Shown piece after piece: positions 12,074 to 26,065 of a stretch of DNA of 64,000 bases. The first letter of the stretch is position 1, and the number at the start of each line of letters is the position of its first letter. The stretch spans positions 11,480,001 through 11,544,000 of the forward strand of contig CM067527.1 of NCBI GenBank assembly GCA_034509925.1, read 5' to 3'. A program made the position numbers and the translations under genes. The notes beneath the pieces were generated by a model. The model worked only from the letters and a program-made list of their open reading frames with translations, ran no database searches and had not been told where the DNA came from. The DNA is from Hirudinaria manillensis (lineage: Eukaryota; Annelida; Clitellata; Hirudinida; Hirudinidae).

Positions 12074-15000
12074 ATGGAAGATTCCGATTTGGTTGCTGAT
12101 ACCAAGCAAGATGCTAATGATGGTTTGCAACGAGGGGATGCTGCCTACGAGTCCAATGCTGACGAAGAGGTTCCACAGGCTGCGATCGATGAAAGTCCAA
12201 AACAGGTTTTGAAATCATCGGAACCACAGCACGCAAATGCGGAGTCATTGACGACAGTTGGGTATACTCAAATTTCTTCGCGTCTTCCTGCCGTTGCATC
12301 CAAGTCGGACCTTCCCGAGACAAAATCACATTGCAAAGATGACTTGAAAACCGGAAACTCGTGCGACGATGAAGATTTCCAGAGAGTCATTTTGCCAGAT
12401 CTTTTAGAAACTGGATCAAAAGAATTTGGAAATCTTCAAGATGAATCCCAAAGCGAGTCATCGAGGCACAATTCATCCCATCTAGTTACTTCGATCTCTG
12501 GCGACTGGGAAGTTGAGCAGGGTTCTGAAGAAAGACTGCTGATTTTGGCGTCGCCACCTCTTTTCCCTTCGGTTCTGACATCTTCACCTGGCCATCCACG
12601 TCATTCTCAAGTGGTCATTGGGGGTTCAGAGGATTCTCCAAACAAAGCTACAAACCGTTCGATCAACCCTCTGAAGCCAGAAATCATCCAGGAAATTACT
12701 GATGTTGGCAACCTGGGATATGAAGGAACTTCAGAATCTTGTGAATCAAATTCTTTCGAATCAAAATCTTTAGAAATCTCAGCTACCTGCACGTCCGCAC
12801 TCATCAATTCGGCAAATGTCGGCAGCGTCATACCCGAGAGTGCATCTTCGGTGCCAAAAGACAGTATTATTGATTCGGCAACGGGGAATGATTCTAAAAA
12901 TATCTTTTCCTGTGAAACCGCTCAGCTTTTGGAATGCAAACAAGTAGAATCGGGCAAAATCCGGGTTTGTAATTCCCCTTTGCTAGAAGTTTCTTTGGAT
13001 TCTGGCGACGGTCAAACTTATACCGAGAGCACGTTAAAAGAACGTTCAAAGTCTCTAAGTAGTAGAGGTGACTGCAAAGCTGCATCGACGTGCGAATCTC
13101 CCATCGTGATGATGATTTCAAATGCCAAAGAACCCGAGGAGGCTCGTGTCGTTCAATCCCCCAAAACCGACGATGCCGTCGATCGTGCCGTCGATGACGG
13201 CGATGAAAACTTATTAGAGCCACCGTCTTCGTCGTCATATTCTTCTATATCGTCTTCACTGCCTTTGTCATTATCGCTGCCTAACTCCTATAATGGCGGC
13301 TCTTTGTTGCCTCAACACAATCTCTGTGACTCTCTCAAGTTCCAATCCAAGTCTTCTGAAATTCAGCCTTTGCAACAATCCTACCCATATTCTGAAGATC
13401 ATTGGTTGAATGCAGCCTCTTTGGGAGGAGTTGCCCAGAACGAGACCATAAAGAGAAAGCAGAAAAGCCTGAATGACATCATAATAAGAATGTTGAACGA
13501 TAGCTCAAACAAAGTCCACTGTGCCACCGTAGAATCCTCTGACGACGTTCCTCGGTCTTCCTTCGCCAAAAACGATTCTCCGCCTAAAAAAATTGACGCC
13601 TCTCAAGACGTAAACAAAGTCCTCGTGGATTATCCCGCAAACGTCGAAGACGACGACAATGACGACGACAACGACAACCTTGAAATTCAGATCGACGACG
13701 ACGTGGAGATCGAAGTTGCCGACAGGAACGACGAAAAGCCAAATGACACGAGCTCCGATGAAATGTATCGTGCAAACATCACGAAGACGGAGATGCACGA
13801 TTGTCCGAACCAGGAGTTCAGAGGGAAACACCATCAAACCTCAAATTGCTCCATTGATGACTTCCAAAAGCTGTCATCTTCCTTTATCCAGGATTCTGAT
13901 AAAAGACATCAGGAGATGACAGACTATCAAATGGTTAAATCTGACAAGGATGCCTCGAGAGTCGACATCCTGGAATCTGGCTACATGTTTCCTTATGATT
14001 CGAGGATCTACAACATGCATCTCTTTGAAAAGTTTCTGCCGCACGCTTATCACAACGAGTACAAGACCTCTTCTCATTATCACGAAGCAAATCATATGGG
14101 GGGCAGAGCAGTTTGTAATGCTAGTGCTAAGGATAATCACTACATGATCGATCAGGACGACTTTGGATCCGATGCCATCGATCTTACCAAGAACACGAGG
14201 CCGAATGCGATGGTTTCCGGTAATTCTTTTCCTCTAAAAATCCACGAGGCGTCGGAGGATGAGAGTTCTCCGATGGTCAAAGTACCTGCCGTCGAAGGTT
14301 GTGAAAAAAAGCTGCCGCAAGATCTCAGATCGACGACCAACGACGGAGTCTCATTTCCCAAAGCAGATCAAATTGCCAAGATTGGTGGTAGCATGATCTC
14401 AAATGACATAACCAGAGGCTACTCAGGATCTGCTGTTTCACAAGAGAGACAGGAAGATGAGGAACTGAGAAGGCTAGGTAGCATAGGTAGAGATAATTTT
14501 AGTACTAACAAAAACACAGAAGATCATTTGCTGAAAGATGGAATTAAAGGAATGAAGACTTATCCAGAGAATCTTTCCTCTCCAAAAGAATGCGATTCCA
14601 AAACATTTAGTCTTCCCTCTTATCACACCATTGCCGACACCGATAAACTGGGCCTGAGCCACTCGAATCTCGATGACTACTCTCATGCCTACCAATACCA
14701 AAATGCCAACAACAAATCTGCCAAATATTCCCTCATGACCGAGATGGGAAATTCATTCTATGCCTATTACAGCAATGCACATTATAACGGCACAATGGGC
14801 ATCTACGGAAGTGTCGGACATTGCTTGTCCGTGTCGGAGAAAATGCAGCAGTCCGACGGCCAGCAAGCGTCGTCACAGGAAGCGGAAGTTTTAAATCTGG
14901 CCAAACAAGATAAAGGCTCGAGGCCATCAGATGTTGGCCTGCCACCGAATCCTGGATTTAAAGGTGAATTCAGTCACGAGAGGGAATTGGAAAGCTGTAG

Positions 15001-18000
15001 TCCAAATAAATCAGATCAAACCAAAATAGCACAGTTTTTTCAGGAACATTATGCTAACAATCTGGAGATCATTACCAAGGAGGACAAAAGTCAGTCATCC
15101 AATGGAAGCCTTAGTCCCGTGAACATGGAAAACCAAAAGACAGAATTGCCCAAATCTAATTCATTTAATTCAAGCTCAGCCAACAGTTGCACTGCCGTCA
15201 ATGACCAGACAACAAGTGATTCAAAACTGCCACATATTCTCCAGGCTTCCTCAGAGCACCACAAAGAAATGGCTAAGACCAAATCAATGTGGAGAGACAA
15301 GTATCTGGCCGAAGACTCTGGCCTCCACTTTACCAATTTCTCCAGCATCTCGAGACTGGAGCAGTGCGTCAGCTCCATCAATTACGACAAGCCCGTCTTG
15401 GACAAAAAGGATCGACTGAAGCTTTCTGCAGACGTCGAGAAAGAACTCCAGTCTTTCAGAATGGGACTAAAAATGCTTGGAGATTCTGGAATGAAGCCCT
15501 ACGATAAACAGGATGATTTGTCCTCAAATCCAAATCCAAACAGAACATCTTCAGGTAAAGGCAACTCGAGGAAATCCAGTTCGGCCAAAAAATCTCTCAA
15601 CACCGAGGGTAAAAGAGATAGGCGATCGAAGTCAACGAAAGAGTCAAAGTCGAACAAATCGTGTCCGTCGGAATTCCCTCAGGATTTCAGTATGGTAAAT
15701 AATTATCAAATGAACGGTCATCTGGGTCACGTGCCGTGCCAAGACTACCCCCACGAACGTCTCATGCCCCCTCAAATGTGCGGCCCCTTGGATGTGCACG
15801 GCAATCTGCAAGAAGCGAACAATCTCTCTTCGTCGGAAACTGGAAAAAAGAAAAGAGGAAGGAAAAAGAAAGCTGAGTCGAACGTGCAGAATGTCGAGAA
15901 CCAATTCAAAAGTTCAGAGTCCTCGAACTTCTCCGAACACGTCTACGGCTACGGAATGCTGAGCAATAATTTCTCAGGATACTCCGACAACTTTTATAAC
16001 GGCAACATCAACGCGCATCAACACTTCAGGCAACAACACTTGCAGCATCAGGTGAGTGCTCAAAACAAATACTCTCAAGCAGTTCCACAGACTGACAAGC
16101 TGTCTTCCCATTCTATCCTGAAGGTGCCTGATTCACACTTGTCTTCTTCAGGATCGTCTGCTAAAAAGAAACATGCCAGGGCAAGCGACTGTAGCAAATC
16201 AAATGGCAGGGATAAAAACAAAAATTCTGCTAAGTCTCTCGGCCATGTTGAAAGATTGACCGACAGTGGCGATATGGAGGATGAATCGTTCCTCTGCAAT
16301 GGGGCTTCTTTGGACATATATCTTAATGAACCAAAGGATTGCCACAAATCTGATCCCTGGGTGGAGAATGAAAATCAGGATGGTGATGCAGAAGGAAAAC
16401 TTCCATTTTCTTTTGATGCTGACCAAAAGACATTCACATGCCATTATTGTAACTATCAAGTCAAAAGGAAAGGTCAACTGATGAAGCATTTGGGAGGTCA
16501 CCAGGTTTTTGTCTGCACTCATTGCAATGCCAAGTGTCCCGACCAGAGAAAGCTAGAGGAGCACCTGCTGGACAGACACCCGACGAGGTGTGGCAGACGA
16601 CTCTGCAAGAGATGCCACGTCCTTTTTCGGTTGGAAGAGTTGGAAAGGCACGAAATCGAATGCAACGGAGAGAAGCAGGGATGGACCTGCGACCTGTGCG
16701 ACAAGAAATTCAGATTTCTCTCTGCCGTTAAGAATCACGTCAGCAAGTGGCACAAAAACGAGACTTCAAAGTTCGATTCGAGATGCGATGATTCCCACAA
16801 GAAATCAAAAGTTAAGTCATCTTCTGAGGTCAGTAGAAGTGGCAAGGGAGTCGAATATGTTGACGAAAGCACCATACTCGATGAAATCCAAATAGTCGAC
16901 CTGCCTCAGCTAGAAACTACGAGCTTTGAAATGAACAACTTTTTTGGCGAAGCTTCCTCTCCGAATCGAGATTCGTCTACTGATGCTTGCTCCAGAAAAA
17001 GTTCGACCCCCGGCAGAGAAAAGCAGTCGACTAATTCTGACAACAACGAAGTGACCAGACCTTTCACCGACTTAGAGAACGAGAAAAAAGTGAGGACATT
17101 CCAATGTGAAATGTGTCCTAAATTTTACAGATCCATGCAGAGTCTGAAAATACACAGGCAAAAAAAGCATGCAGATTTCATCGAAAAACAAACCGAATCG
17201 GACGGAACCGTACCCTCCGCTCCGATCACGAGAGAGGTCTCGAGTTCCGAAGAGACTTGTAATTTGGACACCGGGGCCAGTGCTTCCGAGGGCAGACGCG
17301 ACGACGCTTTGGACAAGTCCGCGTGCAGAGACGCCGAAGGGGAAATCATTTCCGCAAAGGAATGGATAGGACGAAGCTCTAATAAACCAAATCAATACGA
17401 AGATGATGCCATTTGCGACGTTAGCAAAAAGGGTGACAGCTTACTAGACGATGACGCGTCCAATGGCATACCATCTTCTCACTTCCCTCTCTCGGACGGA
17501 TGGTTCCAGTGCACCTACGAGAGTTGCTCCAAGAAGTTCAGGAAGCTGGAACAAGTCCAGAAGCACGAGGAAAGGCATCCAAGTACGATGCTTCTATATT
17601 TTGTTTTGTTTCTTCTGCTTATTATTTCTTTTTTAAATGTGAAATAATTTTTTGATTGTGAAATAATGTCCGAATTAAAGGAAGTCCTTTTATGAAAGCA
17701 CATAGTTTCAGACATCTAGTTTTAAACTATTTTAATTAATAATTGTGAATTTTAATTTTTATTATATGGGTTTCTGTAAAATAATTTCATACAAATATTT
17801 TTGTCTGGTCATTGACCATAAGCGATGAATGATTTCAGTCGACAAAATCTACAAGTGCGACTGGCCAGGATGTCGTAAAGCTTACATCCATTATGCCAAT
17901 CTGTACTCTCACAGGAGTCACCACATAACAGCCAAGCCCTTTATCTGCAACCTCTGCTCCAGCGCTTACTGGCAGAAGTGTTCCCTCAACAGCCACAAGG

Positions 18001-21000
18001 CTCGGGTGCACGGAATCAAAAACCTTCCTAACGTGCCCGGTCCCAAGACCGACAGGCGCAGAGTTAAACCGACTTTCGACGCCTGCGACGATGATTCAAA
18101 GACCATCACTTCTAATGTCAGCGACTCCGAGACAAATGGGTTCCAGGAAAAATCTGAAAATGGAGCTGCATCGCTGTCTGGTTCTAGGCAAATGGTCGAC
18201 ACCGAAGTTGCTCGAGAAGATGAAGATATTTATGATGAGAATATCGGTAAAAACAAGAGCGACGATAATAACAATCATATTTCTTTAGTCAAAGATTCAG
18301 GCAGGAAAAGAGCGCAGTCTGTTTCTAAAGAGGATGCAAAAGGCGAGCCAAACGATGACCTTTCAGAAATGAATAAATCCGAGTCTTCTAGGATTTCCTC
18401 TAACGACACTAGAGTCGAGAACTGCAGAAACGCCGTTTCTAATTCACGTGCAAAGAAATCCTCAAAGGCAAGCGAAAGGAAATCTCCTAAAGTGGATGTA
18501 GATAAATCAGAAGTAAGTCAAACTTCCACGAACAACCAAGAGATAGGGAGCGGCAAAAGGAAGAGGGGTCGAAAACCAAAAAATGCAAAGCAGCTGGACG
18601 AAAAGGAATCGGACGTGGTCAAATCCGACGTGGTCAAATCCGACACGTCTTTCTTGAAGGTCGAAAAATCTCAAAATAACTCGGAAGTCGTGGAGACGAG
18701 CGGATACAAAATCACAGAAAGTAGATGCGTGGTGGAAGAACTGCTACTCAGCACTAAGGTTCCCTTGGGTCAACATAATCTGGAAGAAATGACTCCACTC
18801 GAGGTGGCCCTTGCCGATCTCGGTGCTAGGGAAATTGAAAGCTGTGACGACGCATCATTCGGGACAGAAAAAACAAAGACAAAAAGGAAAATCAGGACCA
18901 GTCTGAATTATAGAAAGAAGAGCAAACTTGCTAAGAAATGCAATCAGGAAGTTTCCAAGCAGTCAGATATGTTGGCACAGCCTTCTCTAACTTCGGTGGC
19001 CATGGTCAAAGATGATGACATCGTTCGTGATGAAACACAAAAGTCAGTACAAATCACGACAGATTGCAAGGATGAGGACAAGACTGAAGTAGTCACTGAC
19101 AAATCCTCTGGCAACAAAGAGACCCAACCAGTAGAAATTAATCTGGATAAAATTATCAAGATTCCTGAAGTTCCCAAAGTGAATTTGGACGTTGAATCTC
19201 AGAATTCTGAAACCATGATGAGTTTGACAACTTGTGACAAATCATTGATTGGGAATGTGTACGAATTTTGCGAAAGTGAAGGTGAAGAATGTGTCGGATC
19301 CAACAAATCTGCGATTAAAAAGAATCTCTCGACAAAAAAATCAGAAGTTAAAGAGTATGGTCTGCAAAATGAGAGGAGAGACTTAGAGGATTCTGACGAT
19401 AATGCCAGCCTTGACTTTAAGCTCTCGAGAGGCAAGCCATTGAAGACTTATCTCGACAGGCCAAAGAAAAAGTTACCCTCTTCTTCATACTCTGTCGATT
19501 CAAGTTCTTCTGCCAGCTTGACTGGTGAAGAGTCTACACAATGCATCAAAAGCAAACAGAAAAGAAAGTTAAAGTCTGAGAGTCTCGAGGTGAACCAGCC
19601 TCTCAATAAGAAACTCAAAGGAGATTTATCTAATGCTCAGAATGACTTCTCTTTTGATGCCGACGACAAAGAACCGAGTGCAGTCGCCAACGAACCTCGT
19701 GTTCAAGCCGTGAAAAATGTTCCGGACGGAAAAATGGCAGATAAGGGGCCGGTCGATTCTCAACCGTTGCCCACCAGAAAGGCCAGTAAGAGACGTAAGA
19801 ATGAGGTGGAAGTGTTACTGGAGGATACCCTTTCGAGACCTGCCACAGCTGACAAAAAATCAAGTTCTGGAAGACTGAGCAAGCGATCAGAACTGTTCAA
19901 CTTTGAGAGATCTCTTTCTTTGAAACCGGATGTCAGAAACAGTCCGGAAACCAAAAAAGCAGAGTTTAAAACGAATGCCCAAAAGAAGAGTTCTAAAGGC
20001 AAAGATAATACTCCAGGAGTAGAAACTGCTGAAAAGAATGTAATTGCAAAACCAGAGCCCGAATCTAACAAAGCTGTACCTAGTCCCTACAAAGAAACAG
20101 ATTCTAGGAGCCCAGAGGTAAATTCAGAGTCTCAATCCCAACCGATTGAGAGTAGATTGGCCAAAAAGCGCAAAGCTGAGTCTCTGGTACCCATGTTTTA
20201 TGATGATACTCTTCAGCTGAAAGATGATTGCAAGACCCCCAATAAAGATTTGGGCAATGAAGAGATCATGAAAGAAACTGTCTGTGAAACTCTCAATGAG
20301 AATCACAACTGCAGTTCTTATGAAGTTGGAGAAAATGCCATCAATGATGCTAAAGAAGTTAGTTCTGCAGACATTGAAACACAAGAGAATTCTGTGAAAG
20401 AGGAGCTGTTGCCAGTTGCTGAAAGTCCTGGCACCAATCCCAATATAGTAATCAAATTGAGGATTAGAGAAGTCGATCAGATTGTTGTCCCAACAACTGA
20501 AACAGAACAAGAAAGTAAGCAATCTGAGGAGCAGGAATCTAGAGGTCAAGATCAATCACATGCTCACAGTTCACCAGAGACTTTTACTTGTAGTGATGTT
20601 ATTATTACTAATCAAGTTTCCACTGCTGAATCATCAAAACCAGGCGATGCCCCTAAGGTCATCAGTAGAGATGTGACTGAAGACAATGATAGTCAGCTGT
20701 CTCTCATAGATTCTTTGGAATATTTGAGGATTGGGGAATCAGACAAAGTCATATCCTCTTCAGAGAGGTCCCCCGTAACTCCTCACTCAGTTGAGAAAGG
20801 AGGATTGGCACTTAATCCATGTAGGCAGTCTCCTACTATTAGTCAGTTGGATAAACATGCTGACGGCGCTTTCAAGGAGGACGATTATTGCATGGAAGAC
20901 GGCGATGATAATGGCGGCTTTGTCAAACCCAGTGAACCACCCAGTACTTGGAGGAATTATGACTACGAAGACAACGGTTACGAGCCTCAGAGCGAAAGAA

Positions 21001-23192
21001 AGAGATCTAAGGATAAGATCAAAAATGCTTCGTCCGTTTTACAGTTGGAAAACGGTCAGTCAGAACAGCAGACGGAAACGAGCAAGGAGAGTTCATTGCC
21101 GAGGGAGAACGGCGAGTCCGACAAGCTCGGTCACTTCGGGAAGGCAGATTCTCCGGAAAAAGATTTTTCAGTTCTTTCTCAAGGCGGAGATGGTGAGATG
21201 AAACGAAGAAAAGAGTCTCACGTGCCTCAGGTCGGTACCGAAACCGAAGTTTTCCCCAAGAGCACTTCCATTGCCGATCCTAATGCGCCATTAGGGAGTG
21301 CGCTCGATGGAGATGATAAGATTTATCAGGCAAAAAGTCAGGGTTTCGAACATCCGGACGTCGCTTATTCTGCCGATCAATTCAGAGACGGTTTGGCCGG
21401 CAGTCGACCGATCTCTCCTTTCAATCATTCAAAAGAGTTGAGCCATCCGGTTTCCAGTCTTCATCGCAAGGATAGCAAGCTGTCGGTCGACACCCTGGCA
21501 GAGGGTCAGCCCTATTCGACCGCATGTAGCTCTTCTTATTTCGATTACCAGGCCATGGCAGGAAAGAGGTCCGATCCTCATCCACTGAGCTCCCTCGAAA
21601 GTCTGGCCACTCTTGCACCTTCGACAGGGCTCGGGGGATATTTCGACTCGGTGGTGCCTCCTGAGAAAAGACTAGCCAATGATCCCAATAAGCCACCTAG
21701 ATCAAACAACTTTCATCCGGAAATACCTCCCCCTCCTCCTCCGCACACTCCGTTTCCCACCAATCCGTACCGTAACATTTCTGGCTACGAAGCCGACCTC
21801 GCTCTTCTCGGAGCCAACCGACACAAGGGCTATCGCTACAACGAGCGACCGTTTGATCCATCGCTGACCGTGCCCTACGGTTATGACAGACCAGAACTGC
21901 ACCACCCTTCCTACCACATGGGCTCCAATTTCGCTCCGCCCGATAGCCGCTTTTTTAGCCAGTTTTTGCAGAGCGCCGACGCCGTAGATCAGCGTTATTA
22001 CATGGGCCAACAAGGTAGCTTCGGTGACTTCCACAAGACTGCTGCTTCGGGTGTTTCCGTCGATCCAAAAAACAAATTTGCTTCCACGTCGTTCACCTCG
22101 CTGCTTACCGGATCTCCCTATTCCGGCCTGTCCGATTCTTACCTGTCTTCCCTGACCCCAAACATTTCGAATGCTTCCTCTCTGACTCCCAATCAACTTA
22201 GCAACTACGGCAGAGGCGAAGGTTGGACCGGCGAAAGGCCTTGGACGGCAGTGCCACCTTTAACGAACGATCCTTCCATCCAGTATCAACAGCAGCAACA
22301 GCAGCAGAGCCACAGTTCTTCAAGGAAGCAACAACAGCAGCCTCCAAACGACTATGACACTCATGCTTCTAAAAAGACCCCTTCGAGTTCTTCCGCCTCT
22401 TCGGTCAGAGGTTCGGGCGATGCCCACTTTTACAACTCCTACGAAACCTCCAGTCCAAGGTTAAGAAACTTGGCCACCCCCGGGCCGCCACCGGCTGCTC
22501 CGTCAGGCCACAAGCGACTCGAAGAAGCGTACCGACAAGCTGCAGCCATCATGTCTTCGGACTATAACCAACCTCATCCCCATCCTTCCCTGATCCAACC
22601 GACTCCGAATCCTGCTACCGACGTGTACGGTCCCGTCGACCCCGTGATGAACCCCGCCGCGTTCCCCGGTTTCAACCGCTACTACTATTCCGCTGCCAGA
22701 GACGCCGTCTATCGTTCCCAGCAACGTCTGGCGGCCATGCATCATCACCAGCAGCAGCAACAGCAACCTCACCCTCACAACCCGTCGCTCAGTCCCTTTT
22801 CCAATGCCGTCAATTTGGCCGGTTTTCCTGCGCCCGGCTATCCGCCGGATCCGTTCGCTCCGCTCCCGGCATCCACGACGGGCATGGCTTATTCTTCGAA
22901 GAACCAGCACTATCCCGGCAGCAGAGGAGCCCACGGTAACGGCGGAGGGGCCGGAAAACACCACCAGAACCAGATCCCGCCGTCGGCATCGACAGGCGCT
23001 CCTCCGCCTCAGACGACCTCCAAGAATAGCAAGTCGTCCAAAGCCGTCCTGCCGCCCCTGGGCTTGGGAGGCATGGCTCCCTCTTTCGACCACCTGAACT
23101 CATCCAATTTCCTCCACCAGCAGAACTCCGCCATACCGCCCGATCCCTATCGCCAGTCGGTGATCTACAACATGATACCCAAGTACTTTTAG
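12074..23192 (+). CDS. Giant C2H2 zinc-finger protein with AT-hook-like motifs
   Basis: Two coding exons, 12074-17582 and 17839-23192, join in phase 1 (CCA A + TC GAC) to give 3620 residues. The start is the first ATG of a frame with an upstream stop. Fingers lie at about residues 1453-1476, 1479-1502, 1505-1531 (a C2HC variant), 1537-1560, 1676-1698, 1811-1835, 1841-1865 and 1871-1894. The sixth and seventh use the longer CX4C spacing. Basic AT-hook-like cores KRGRKK (about 1255) and KRGRKPK (about 2075) suggest minor-groove contact. The rest is low-complexity Ser/Asp/Lys-rich sequence; the C-terminal third is rich in Pro, Tyr and Gln with short Gln and His runs. A nuclear DNA-binding regulator is the likely role, but I recognise no orthologue. 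The intron falls between fingers six and seven. Reading through it would add a short hydrophobic tail and stop at 17647. Confidence 0.85.
17583..17838 (+). other. Intron splitting the zinc-finger array
   Basis: 256-bp AT-rich intron with donor GTACGA and acceptor TGATTTCAG. It separates the sixth from the seventh finger. Its phase restores the sequence HPIDKIYKCDWPGC across the junction. Confidence 0.8.
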
Positions 23193-23725
23193 CAACGTCG
23201 TCAACTTTATAACATTTTTATTTCTCGTTCGTGTTTCGCTTTCGTTTAGTTTTGCGATCGGTTTTCGGTCTCCCCGCGGTCCGGCCTCCGGTCCGGAGTC
23301 CGATCGTCTGGATTCCCGATGGTTTTGCTAAGCGTCGTCTCATTCAATGACAGTAAAACTCCTTTTCGTTCCCGACTGAGTTTTTTGGCCCTTACGTTAC
23401 GTTCTCATGCAATACCTAGGTATTATTAGCTTTCGGTTTCCGACGCCCTGGTTTTGTTTGGACCGTGAGGTTAAATACGTCTCTTTTTAAAAACTGCTGC
23501 ATCTTCTGGATGCCCTCGTGCGACCTTTCTCGTCGCCCCTCATCGAGTCAGTAACCCTGCTTAGTACTTTGTCAGCTGATAGTGCTACCTCGATCGGTCA
23601 CGCCAAAAGTTAACGACTGCTTGTCATCAACACATATATATATATGGACGCCAATGAGTTAAAATTAAATTGTTTTTGAAATGTTTTTAGGTAAATTAAC
23701 TGATACCAGTTTCTATGAACAAATA

Positions 23726-23792
23726 AATAAATATATATATATATATACATACATATATATATATATATACATGCATATATATATATATATAC
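23726..23792. repeat. (TA)n dinucleotide repeats in the 3-prime UTR
   Basis: Runs of TA with CATA interruptions, located between the zinc-finger stop codon and its likely poly(A) signal. Confidence 0.9.
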
Positions 23793-23938
23793 ATACTAGA
23801 TATTAGCCTGACTTACTAATACTAGTTCCTAGTGTCCATTACATATGTAATTGCATGTATTCCTTATATTGTATATAGATTTGGTACATACGTCTTCCCA
23901 CCCTGTAATGTCGTCTCTTATAAGTCGCAACAGCTGTG

Positions 23939-23944
23939 AATAAA
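23939..23944 (+). terminator. Polyadenylation signal AATAAA
   Basis: AATAAA in GTGAATAAATTG, about 750 bp after the zinc-finger stop codon. An earlier AATAAATAAATA run near 23720 is an alternative. Confidence 0.55.
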
Positions 23945-23959
23945 TTGACCTTTATTATC

Positions 23960-25006
23960 ATCATCATCATCATCATCGTCATCATTACTGGAGTCAAGGC
24001 TCATATTATGTATTATTAGACTAATTTCACCATTAGCTGGTCAGTTGATAATGGATGGAAATTATTATTTTAACCATGATAATAATGTGGAATTTCTGTG
24101 GTCTCTTTGTTCTTAATGTTGAGAAATTCAAAGTTAGTGGGAGATAATGACCTTTACAGTGTAATTTGTTATTATTATTATTATTATTATTTTTATTATT
24201 TTTGTTATTATTATTATTATTATTATTATTGTTGTTGTTATTATTATTATTTAGATAATTAACCGTATTGATATTTCAACATCTCCGTCAACCGTGTTAC
24301 TGCAATGAATCGGCGTCTGGTCACGGATCGTGAATCTCCATCATCTCCAACGTTCTCTTCGTCGACTCCGTTGTAATGAAACTGCAATTACTCATTATCG
24401 CCCATCGAACTAAGTACCCCCATTATCGTCCACTTGACCACGCCCCCCTCTTGTTTTCACTACGGTCTTTCCTCTGGGTTCTCCTTCGTTGCCAAAGAAA
24501 GACTCGTCGTTATTTGCTTCTCCGACGTCAATAACTTCACCTCTTGACTACACGGACTTGTAAATAACGTAGCGCGCGAGCGTACGTCCGCTCTCGGCGT
24601 ATCGGGCGTACAAAGACGCGAGAGAGCAGCGTGCGGCTGTCAGTCTGCATACGTACGTACGTTATTACGGTCTACGAAAAGACGCTGATGTAGTCGCCGC
24701 CGCCGTCGTCGTCGTCATTGTCGTGGCTATTGTTTGCACTGTGATTATAATAATAGTTAATGACGTCGTCGTTAACGTTGTTGTTGTTGTTGTTTTAATA
24801 ATAATAATAATGGATTGAGATTGTAATGATGATGATGATGCTAAACTTGCTCTTGTTGTTGTTGTTGTTGTTGGAACTTGCGGTGCTTTTTTATTCCCTC
24901 GAACCCGAATTTCAGAACCGCATTTGTTCGTTAAATACATTGTAATAATAACTTAATTATTATTTTAATCATTGTGTTATTATTGTTATTATTATAATTA
25001 TTGTTA

Positions 25007-25056
<50 letters not shown>

Positions 25057-25976
25057 GTCATCGTAACCGTCGCCTTCTTATTTAATAATTGTTTCATCGC
25101 CAGCTTGTCATCATCTGTGGTCATCTTCTGATTGTTGTTACTATGACTACGATGGTGATTATGATTTCATCATAATGATTACGATATCGCTGATGATGAT
25201 GATAATAGTGTTGATGGTGGTGATGATGATGATGGTGGTTATGATGATGGTATTTACGGTTCCTTAAGTTCCGCTTGTATTGTAATAGTTACATTTGAGA
25301 TGACATTGTTACGATTGAGAATGTACTGACGATGACATTGATGATGATGATGATGGTGATGATGACGACGATGATGGTGATGACGACGACGATGATGTCA
25401 TTTACATGGTGTAATATAGGAACGGAGTACGTCAGGACCATTTCCTGTGAAGTTAAACTTTCATTTTATCCACAACAATGCGTTGTTTTTGTTGTTTTTT
25501 TGTTTTTATTTTTAAATCGCGACTTAGGACTTTATCGTTTAGCATTATCAATTGGTTGCATTAATAATTCATTACTTAATTAATTCATTCATCTCATGAA
25601 TAATTCATTAGTTTATCTCATTAATAATCAATTAGCATCTTGAACAACATCACGAAGATTCTGGCTTTTCGTTCGATTTGCTCAGAGAGAGATTTTTGAT
25701 CCCCGAGAGCTCGTTCTTTACGCGCGTCGAGGTCACGACCTCTGAACCCCTGTAATGACCTCCCCTGACCTCCTCTTTTTTTGTTGTCGTCGTCGTCGTC
25801 ATCATCATCATCGGTGTTATCGACTTGCAGCTGCATTCGTTGTTGTCGACGTGAATGTGTTATTACGATTGTTGTTGTTATCTTGTTGATATTATTATCT
25901 TGTTATATTTTGTTGTTGTTGTTGTTATTATGATGGCGTTATTGAGTTACTGGTGTGGTTATTGATCAATCAAGTA

Positions 25977-26065
<89 letters not shown>

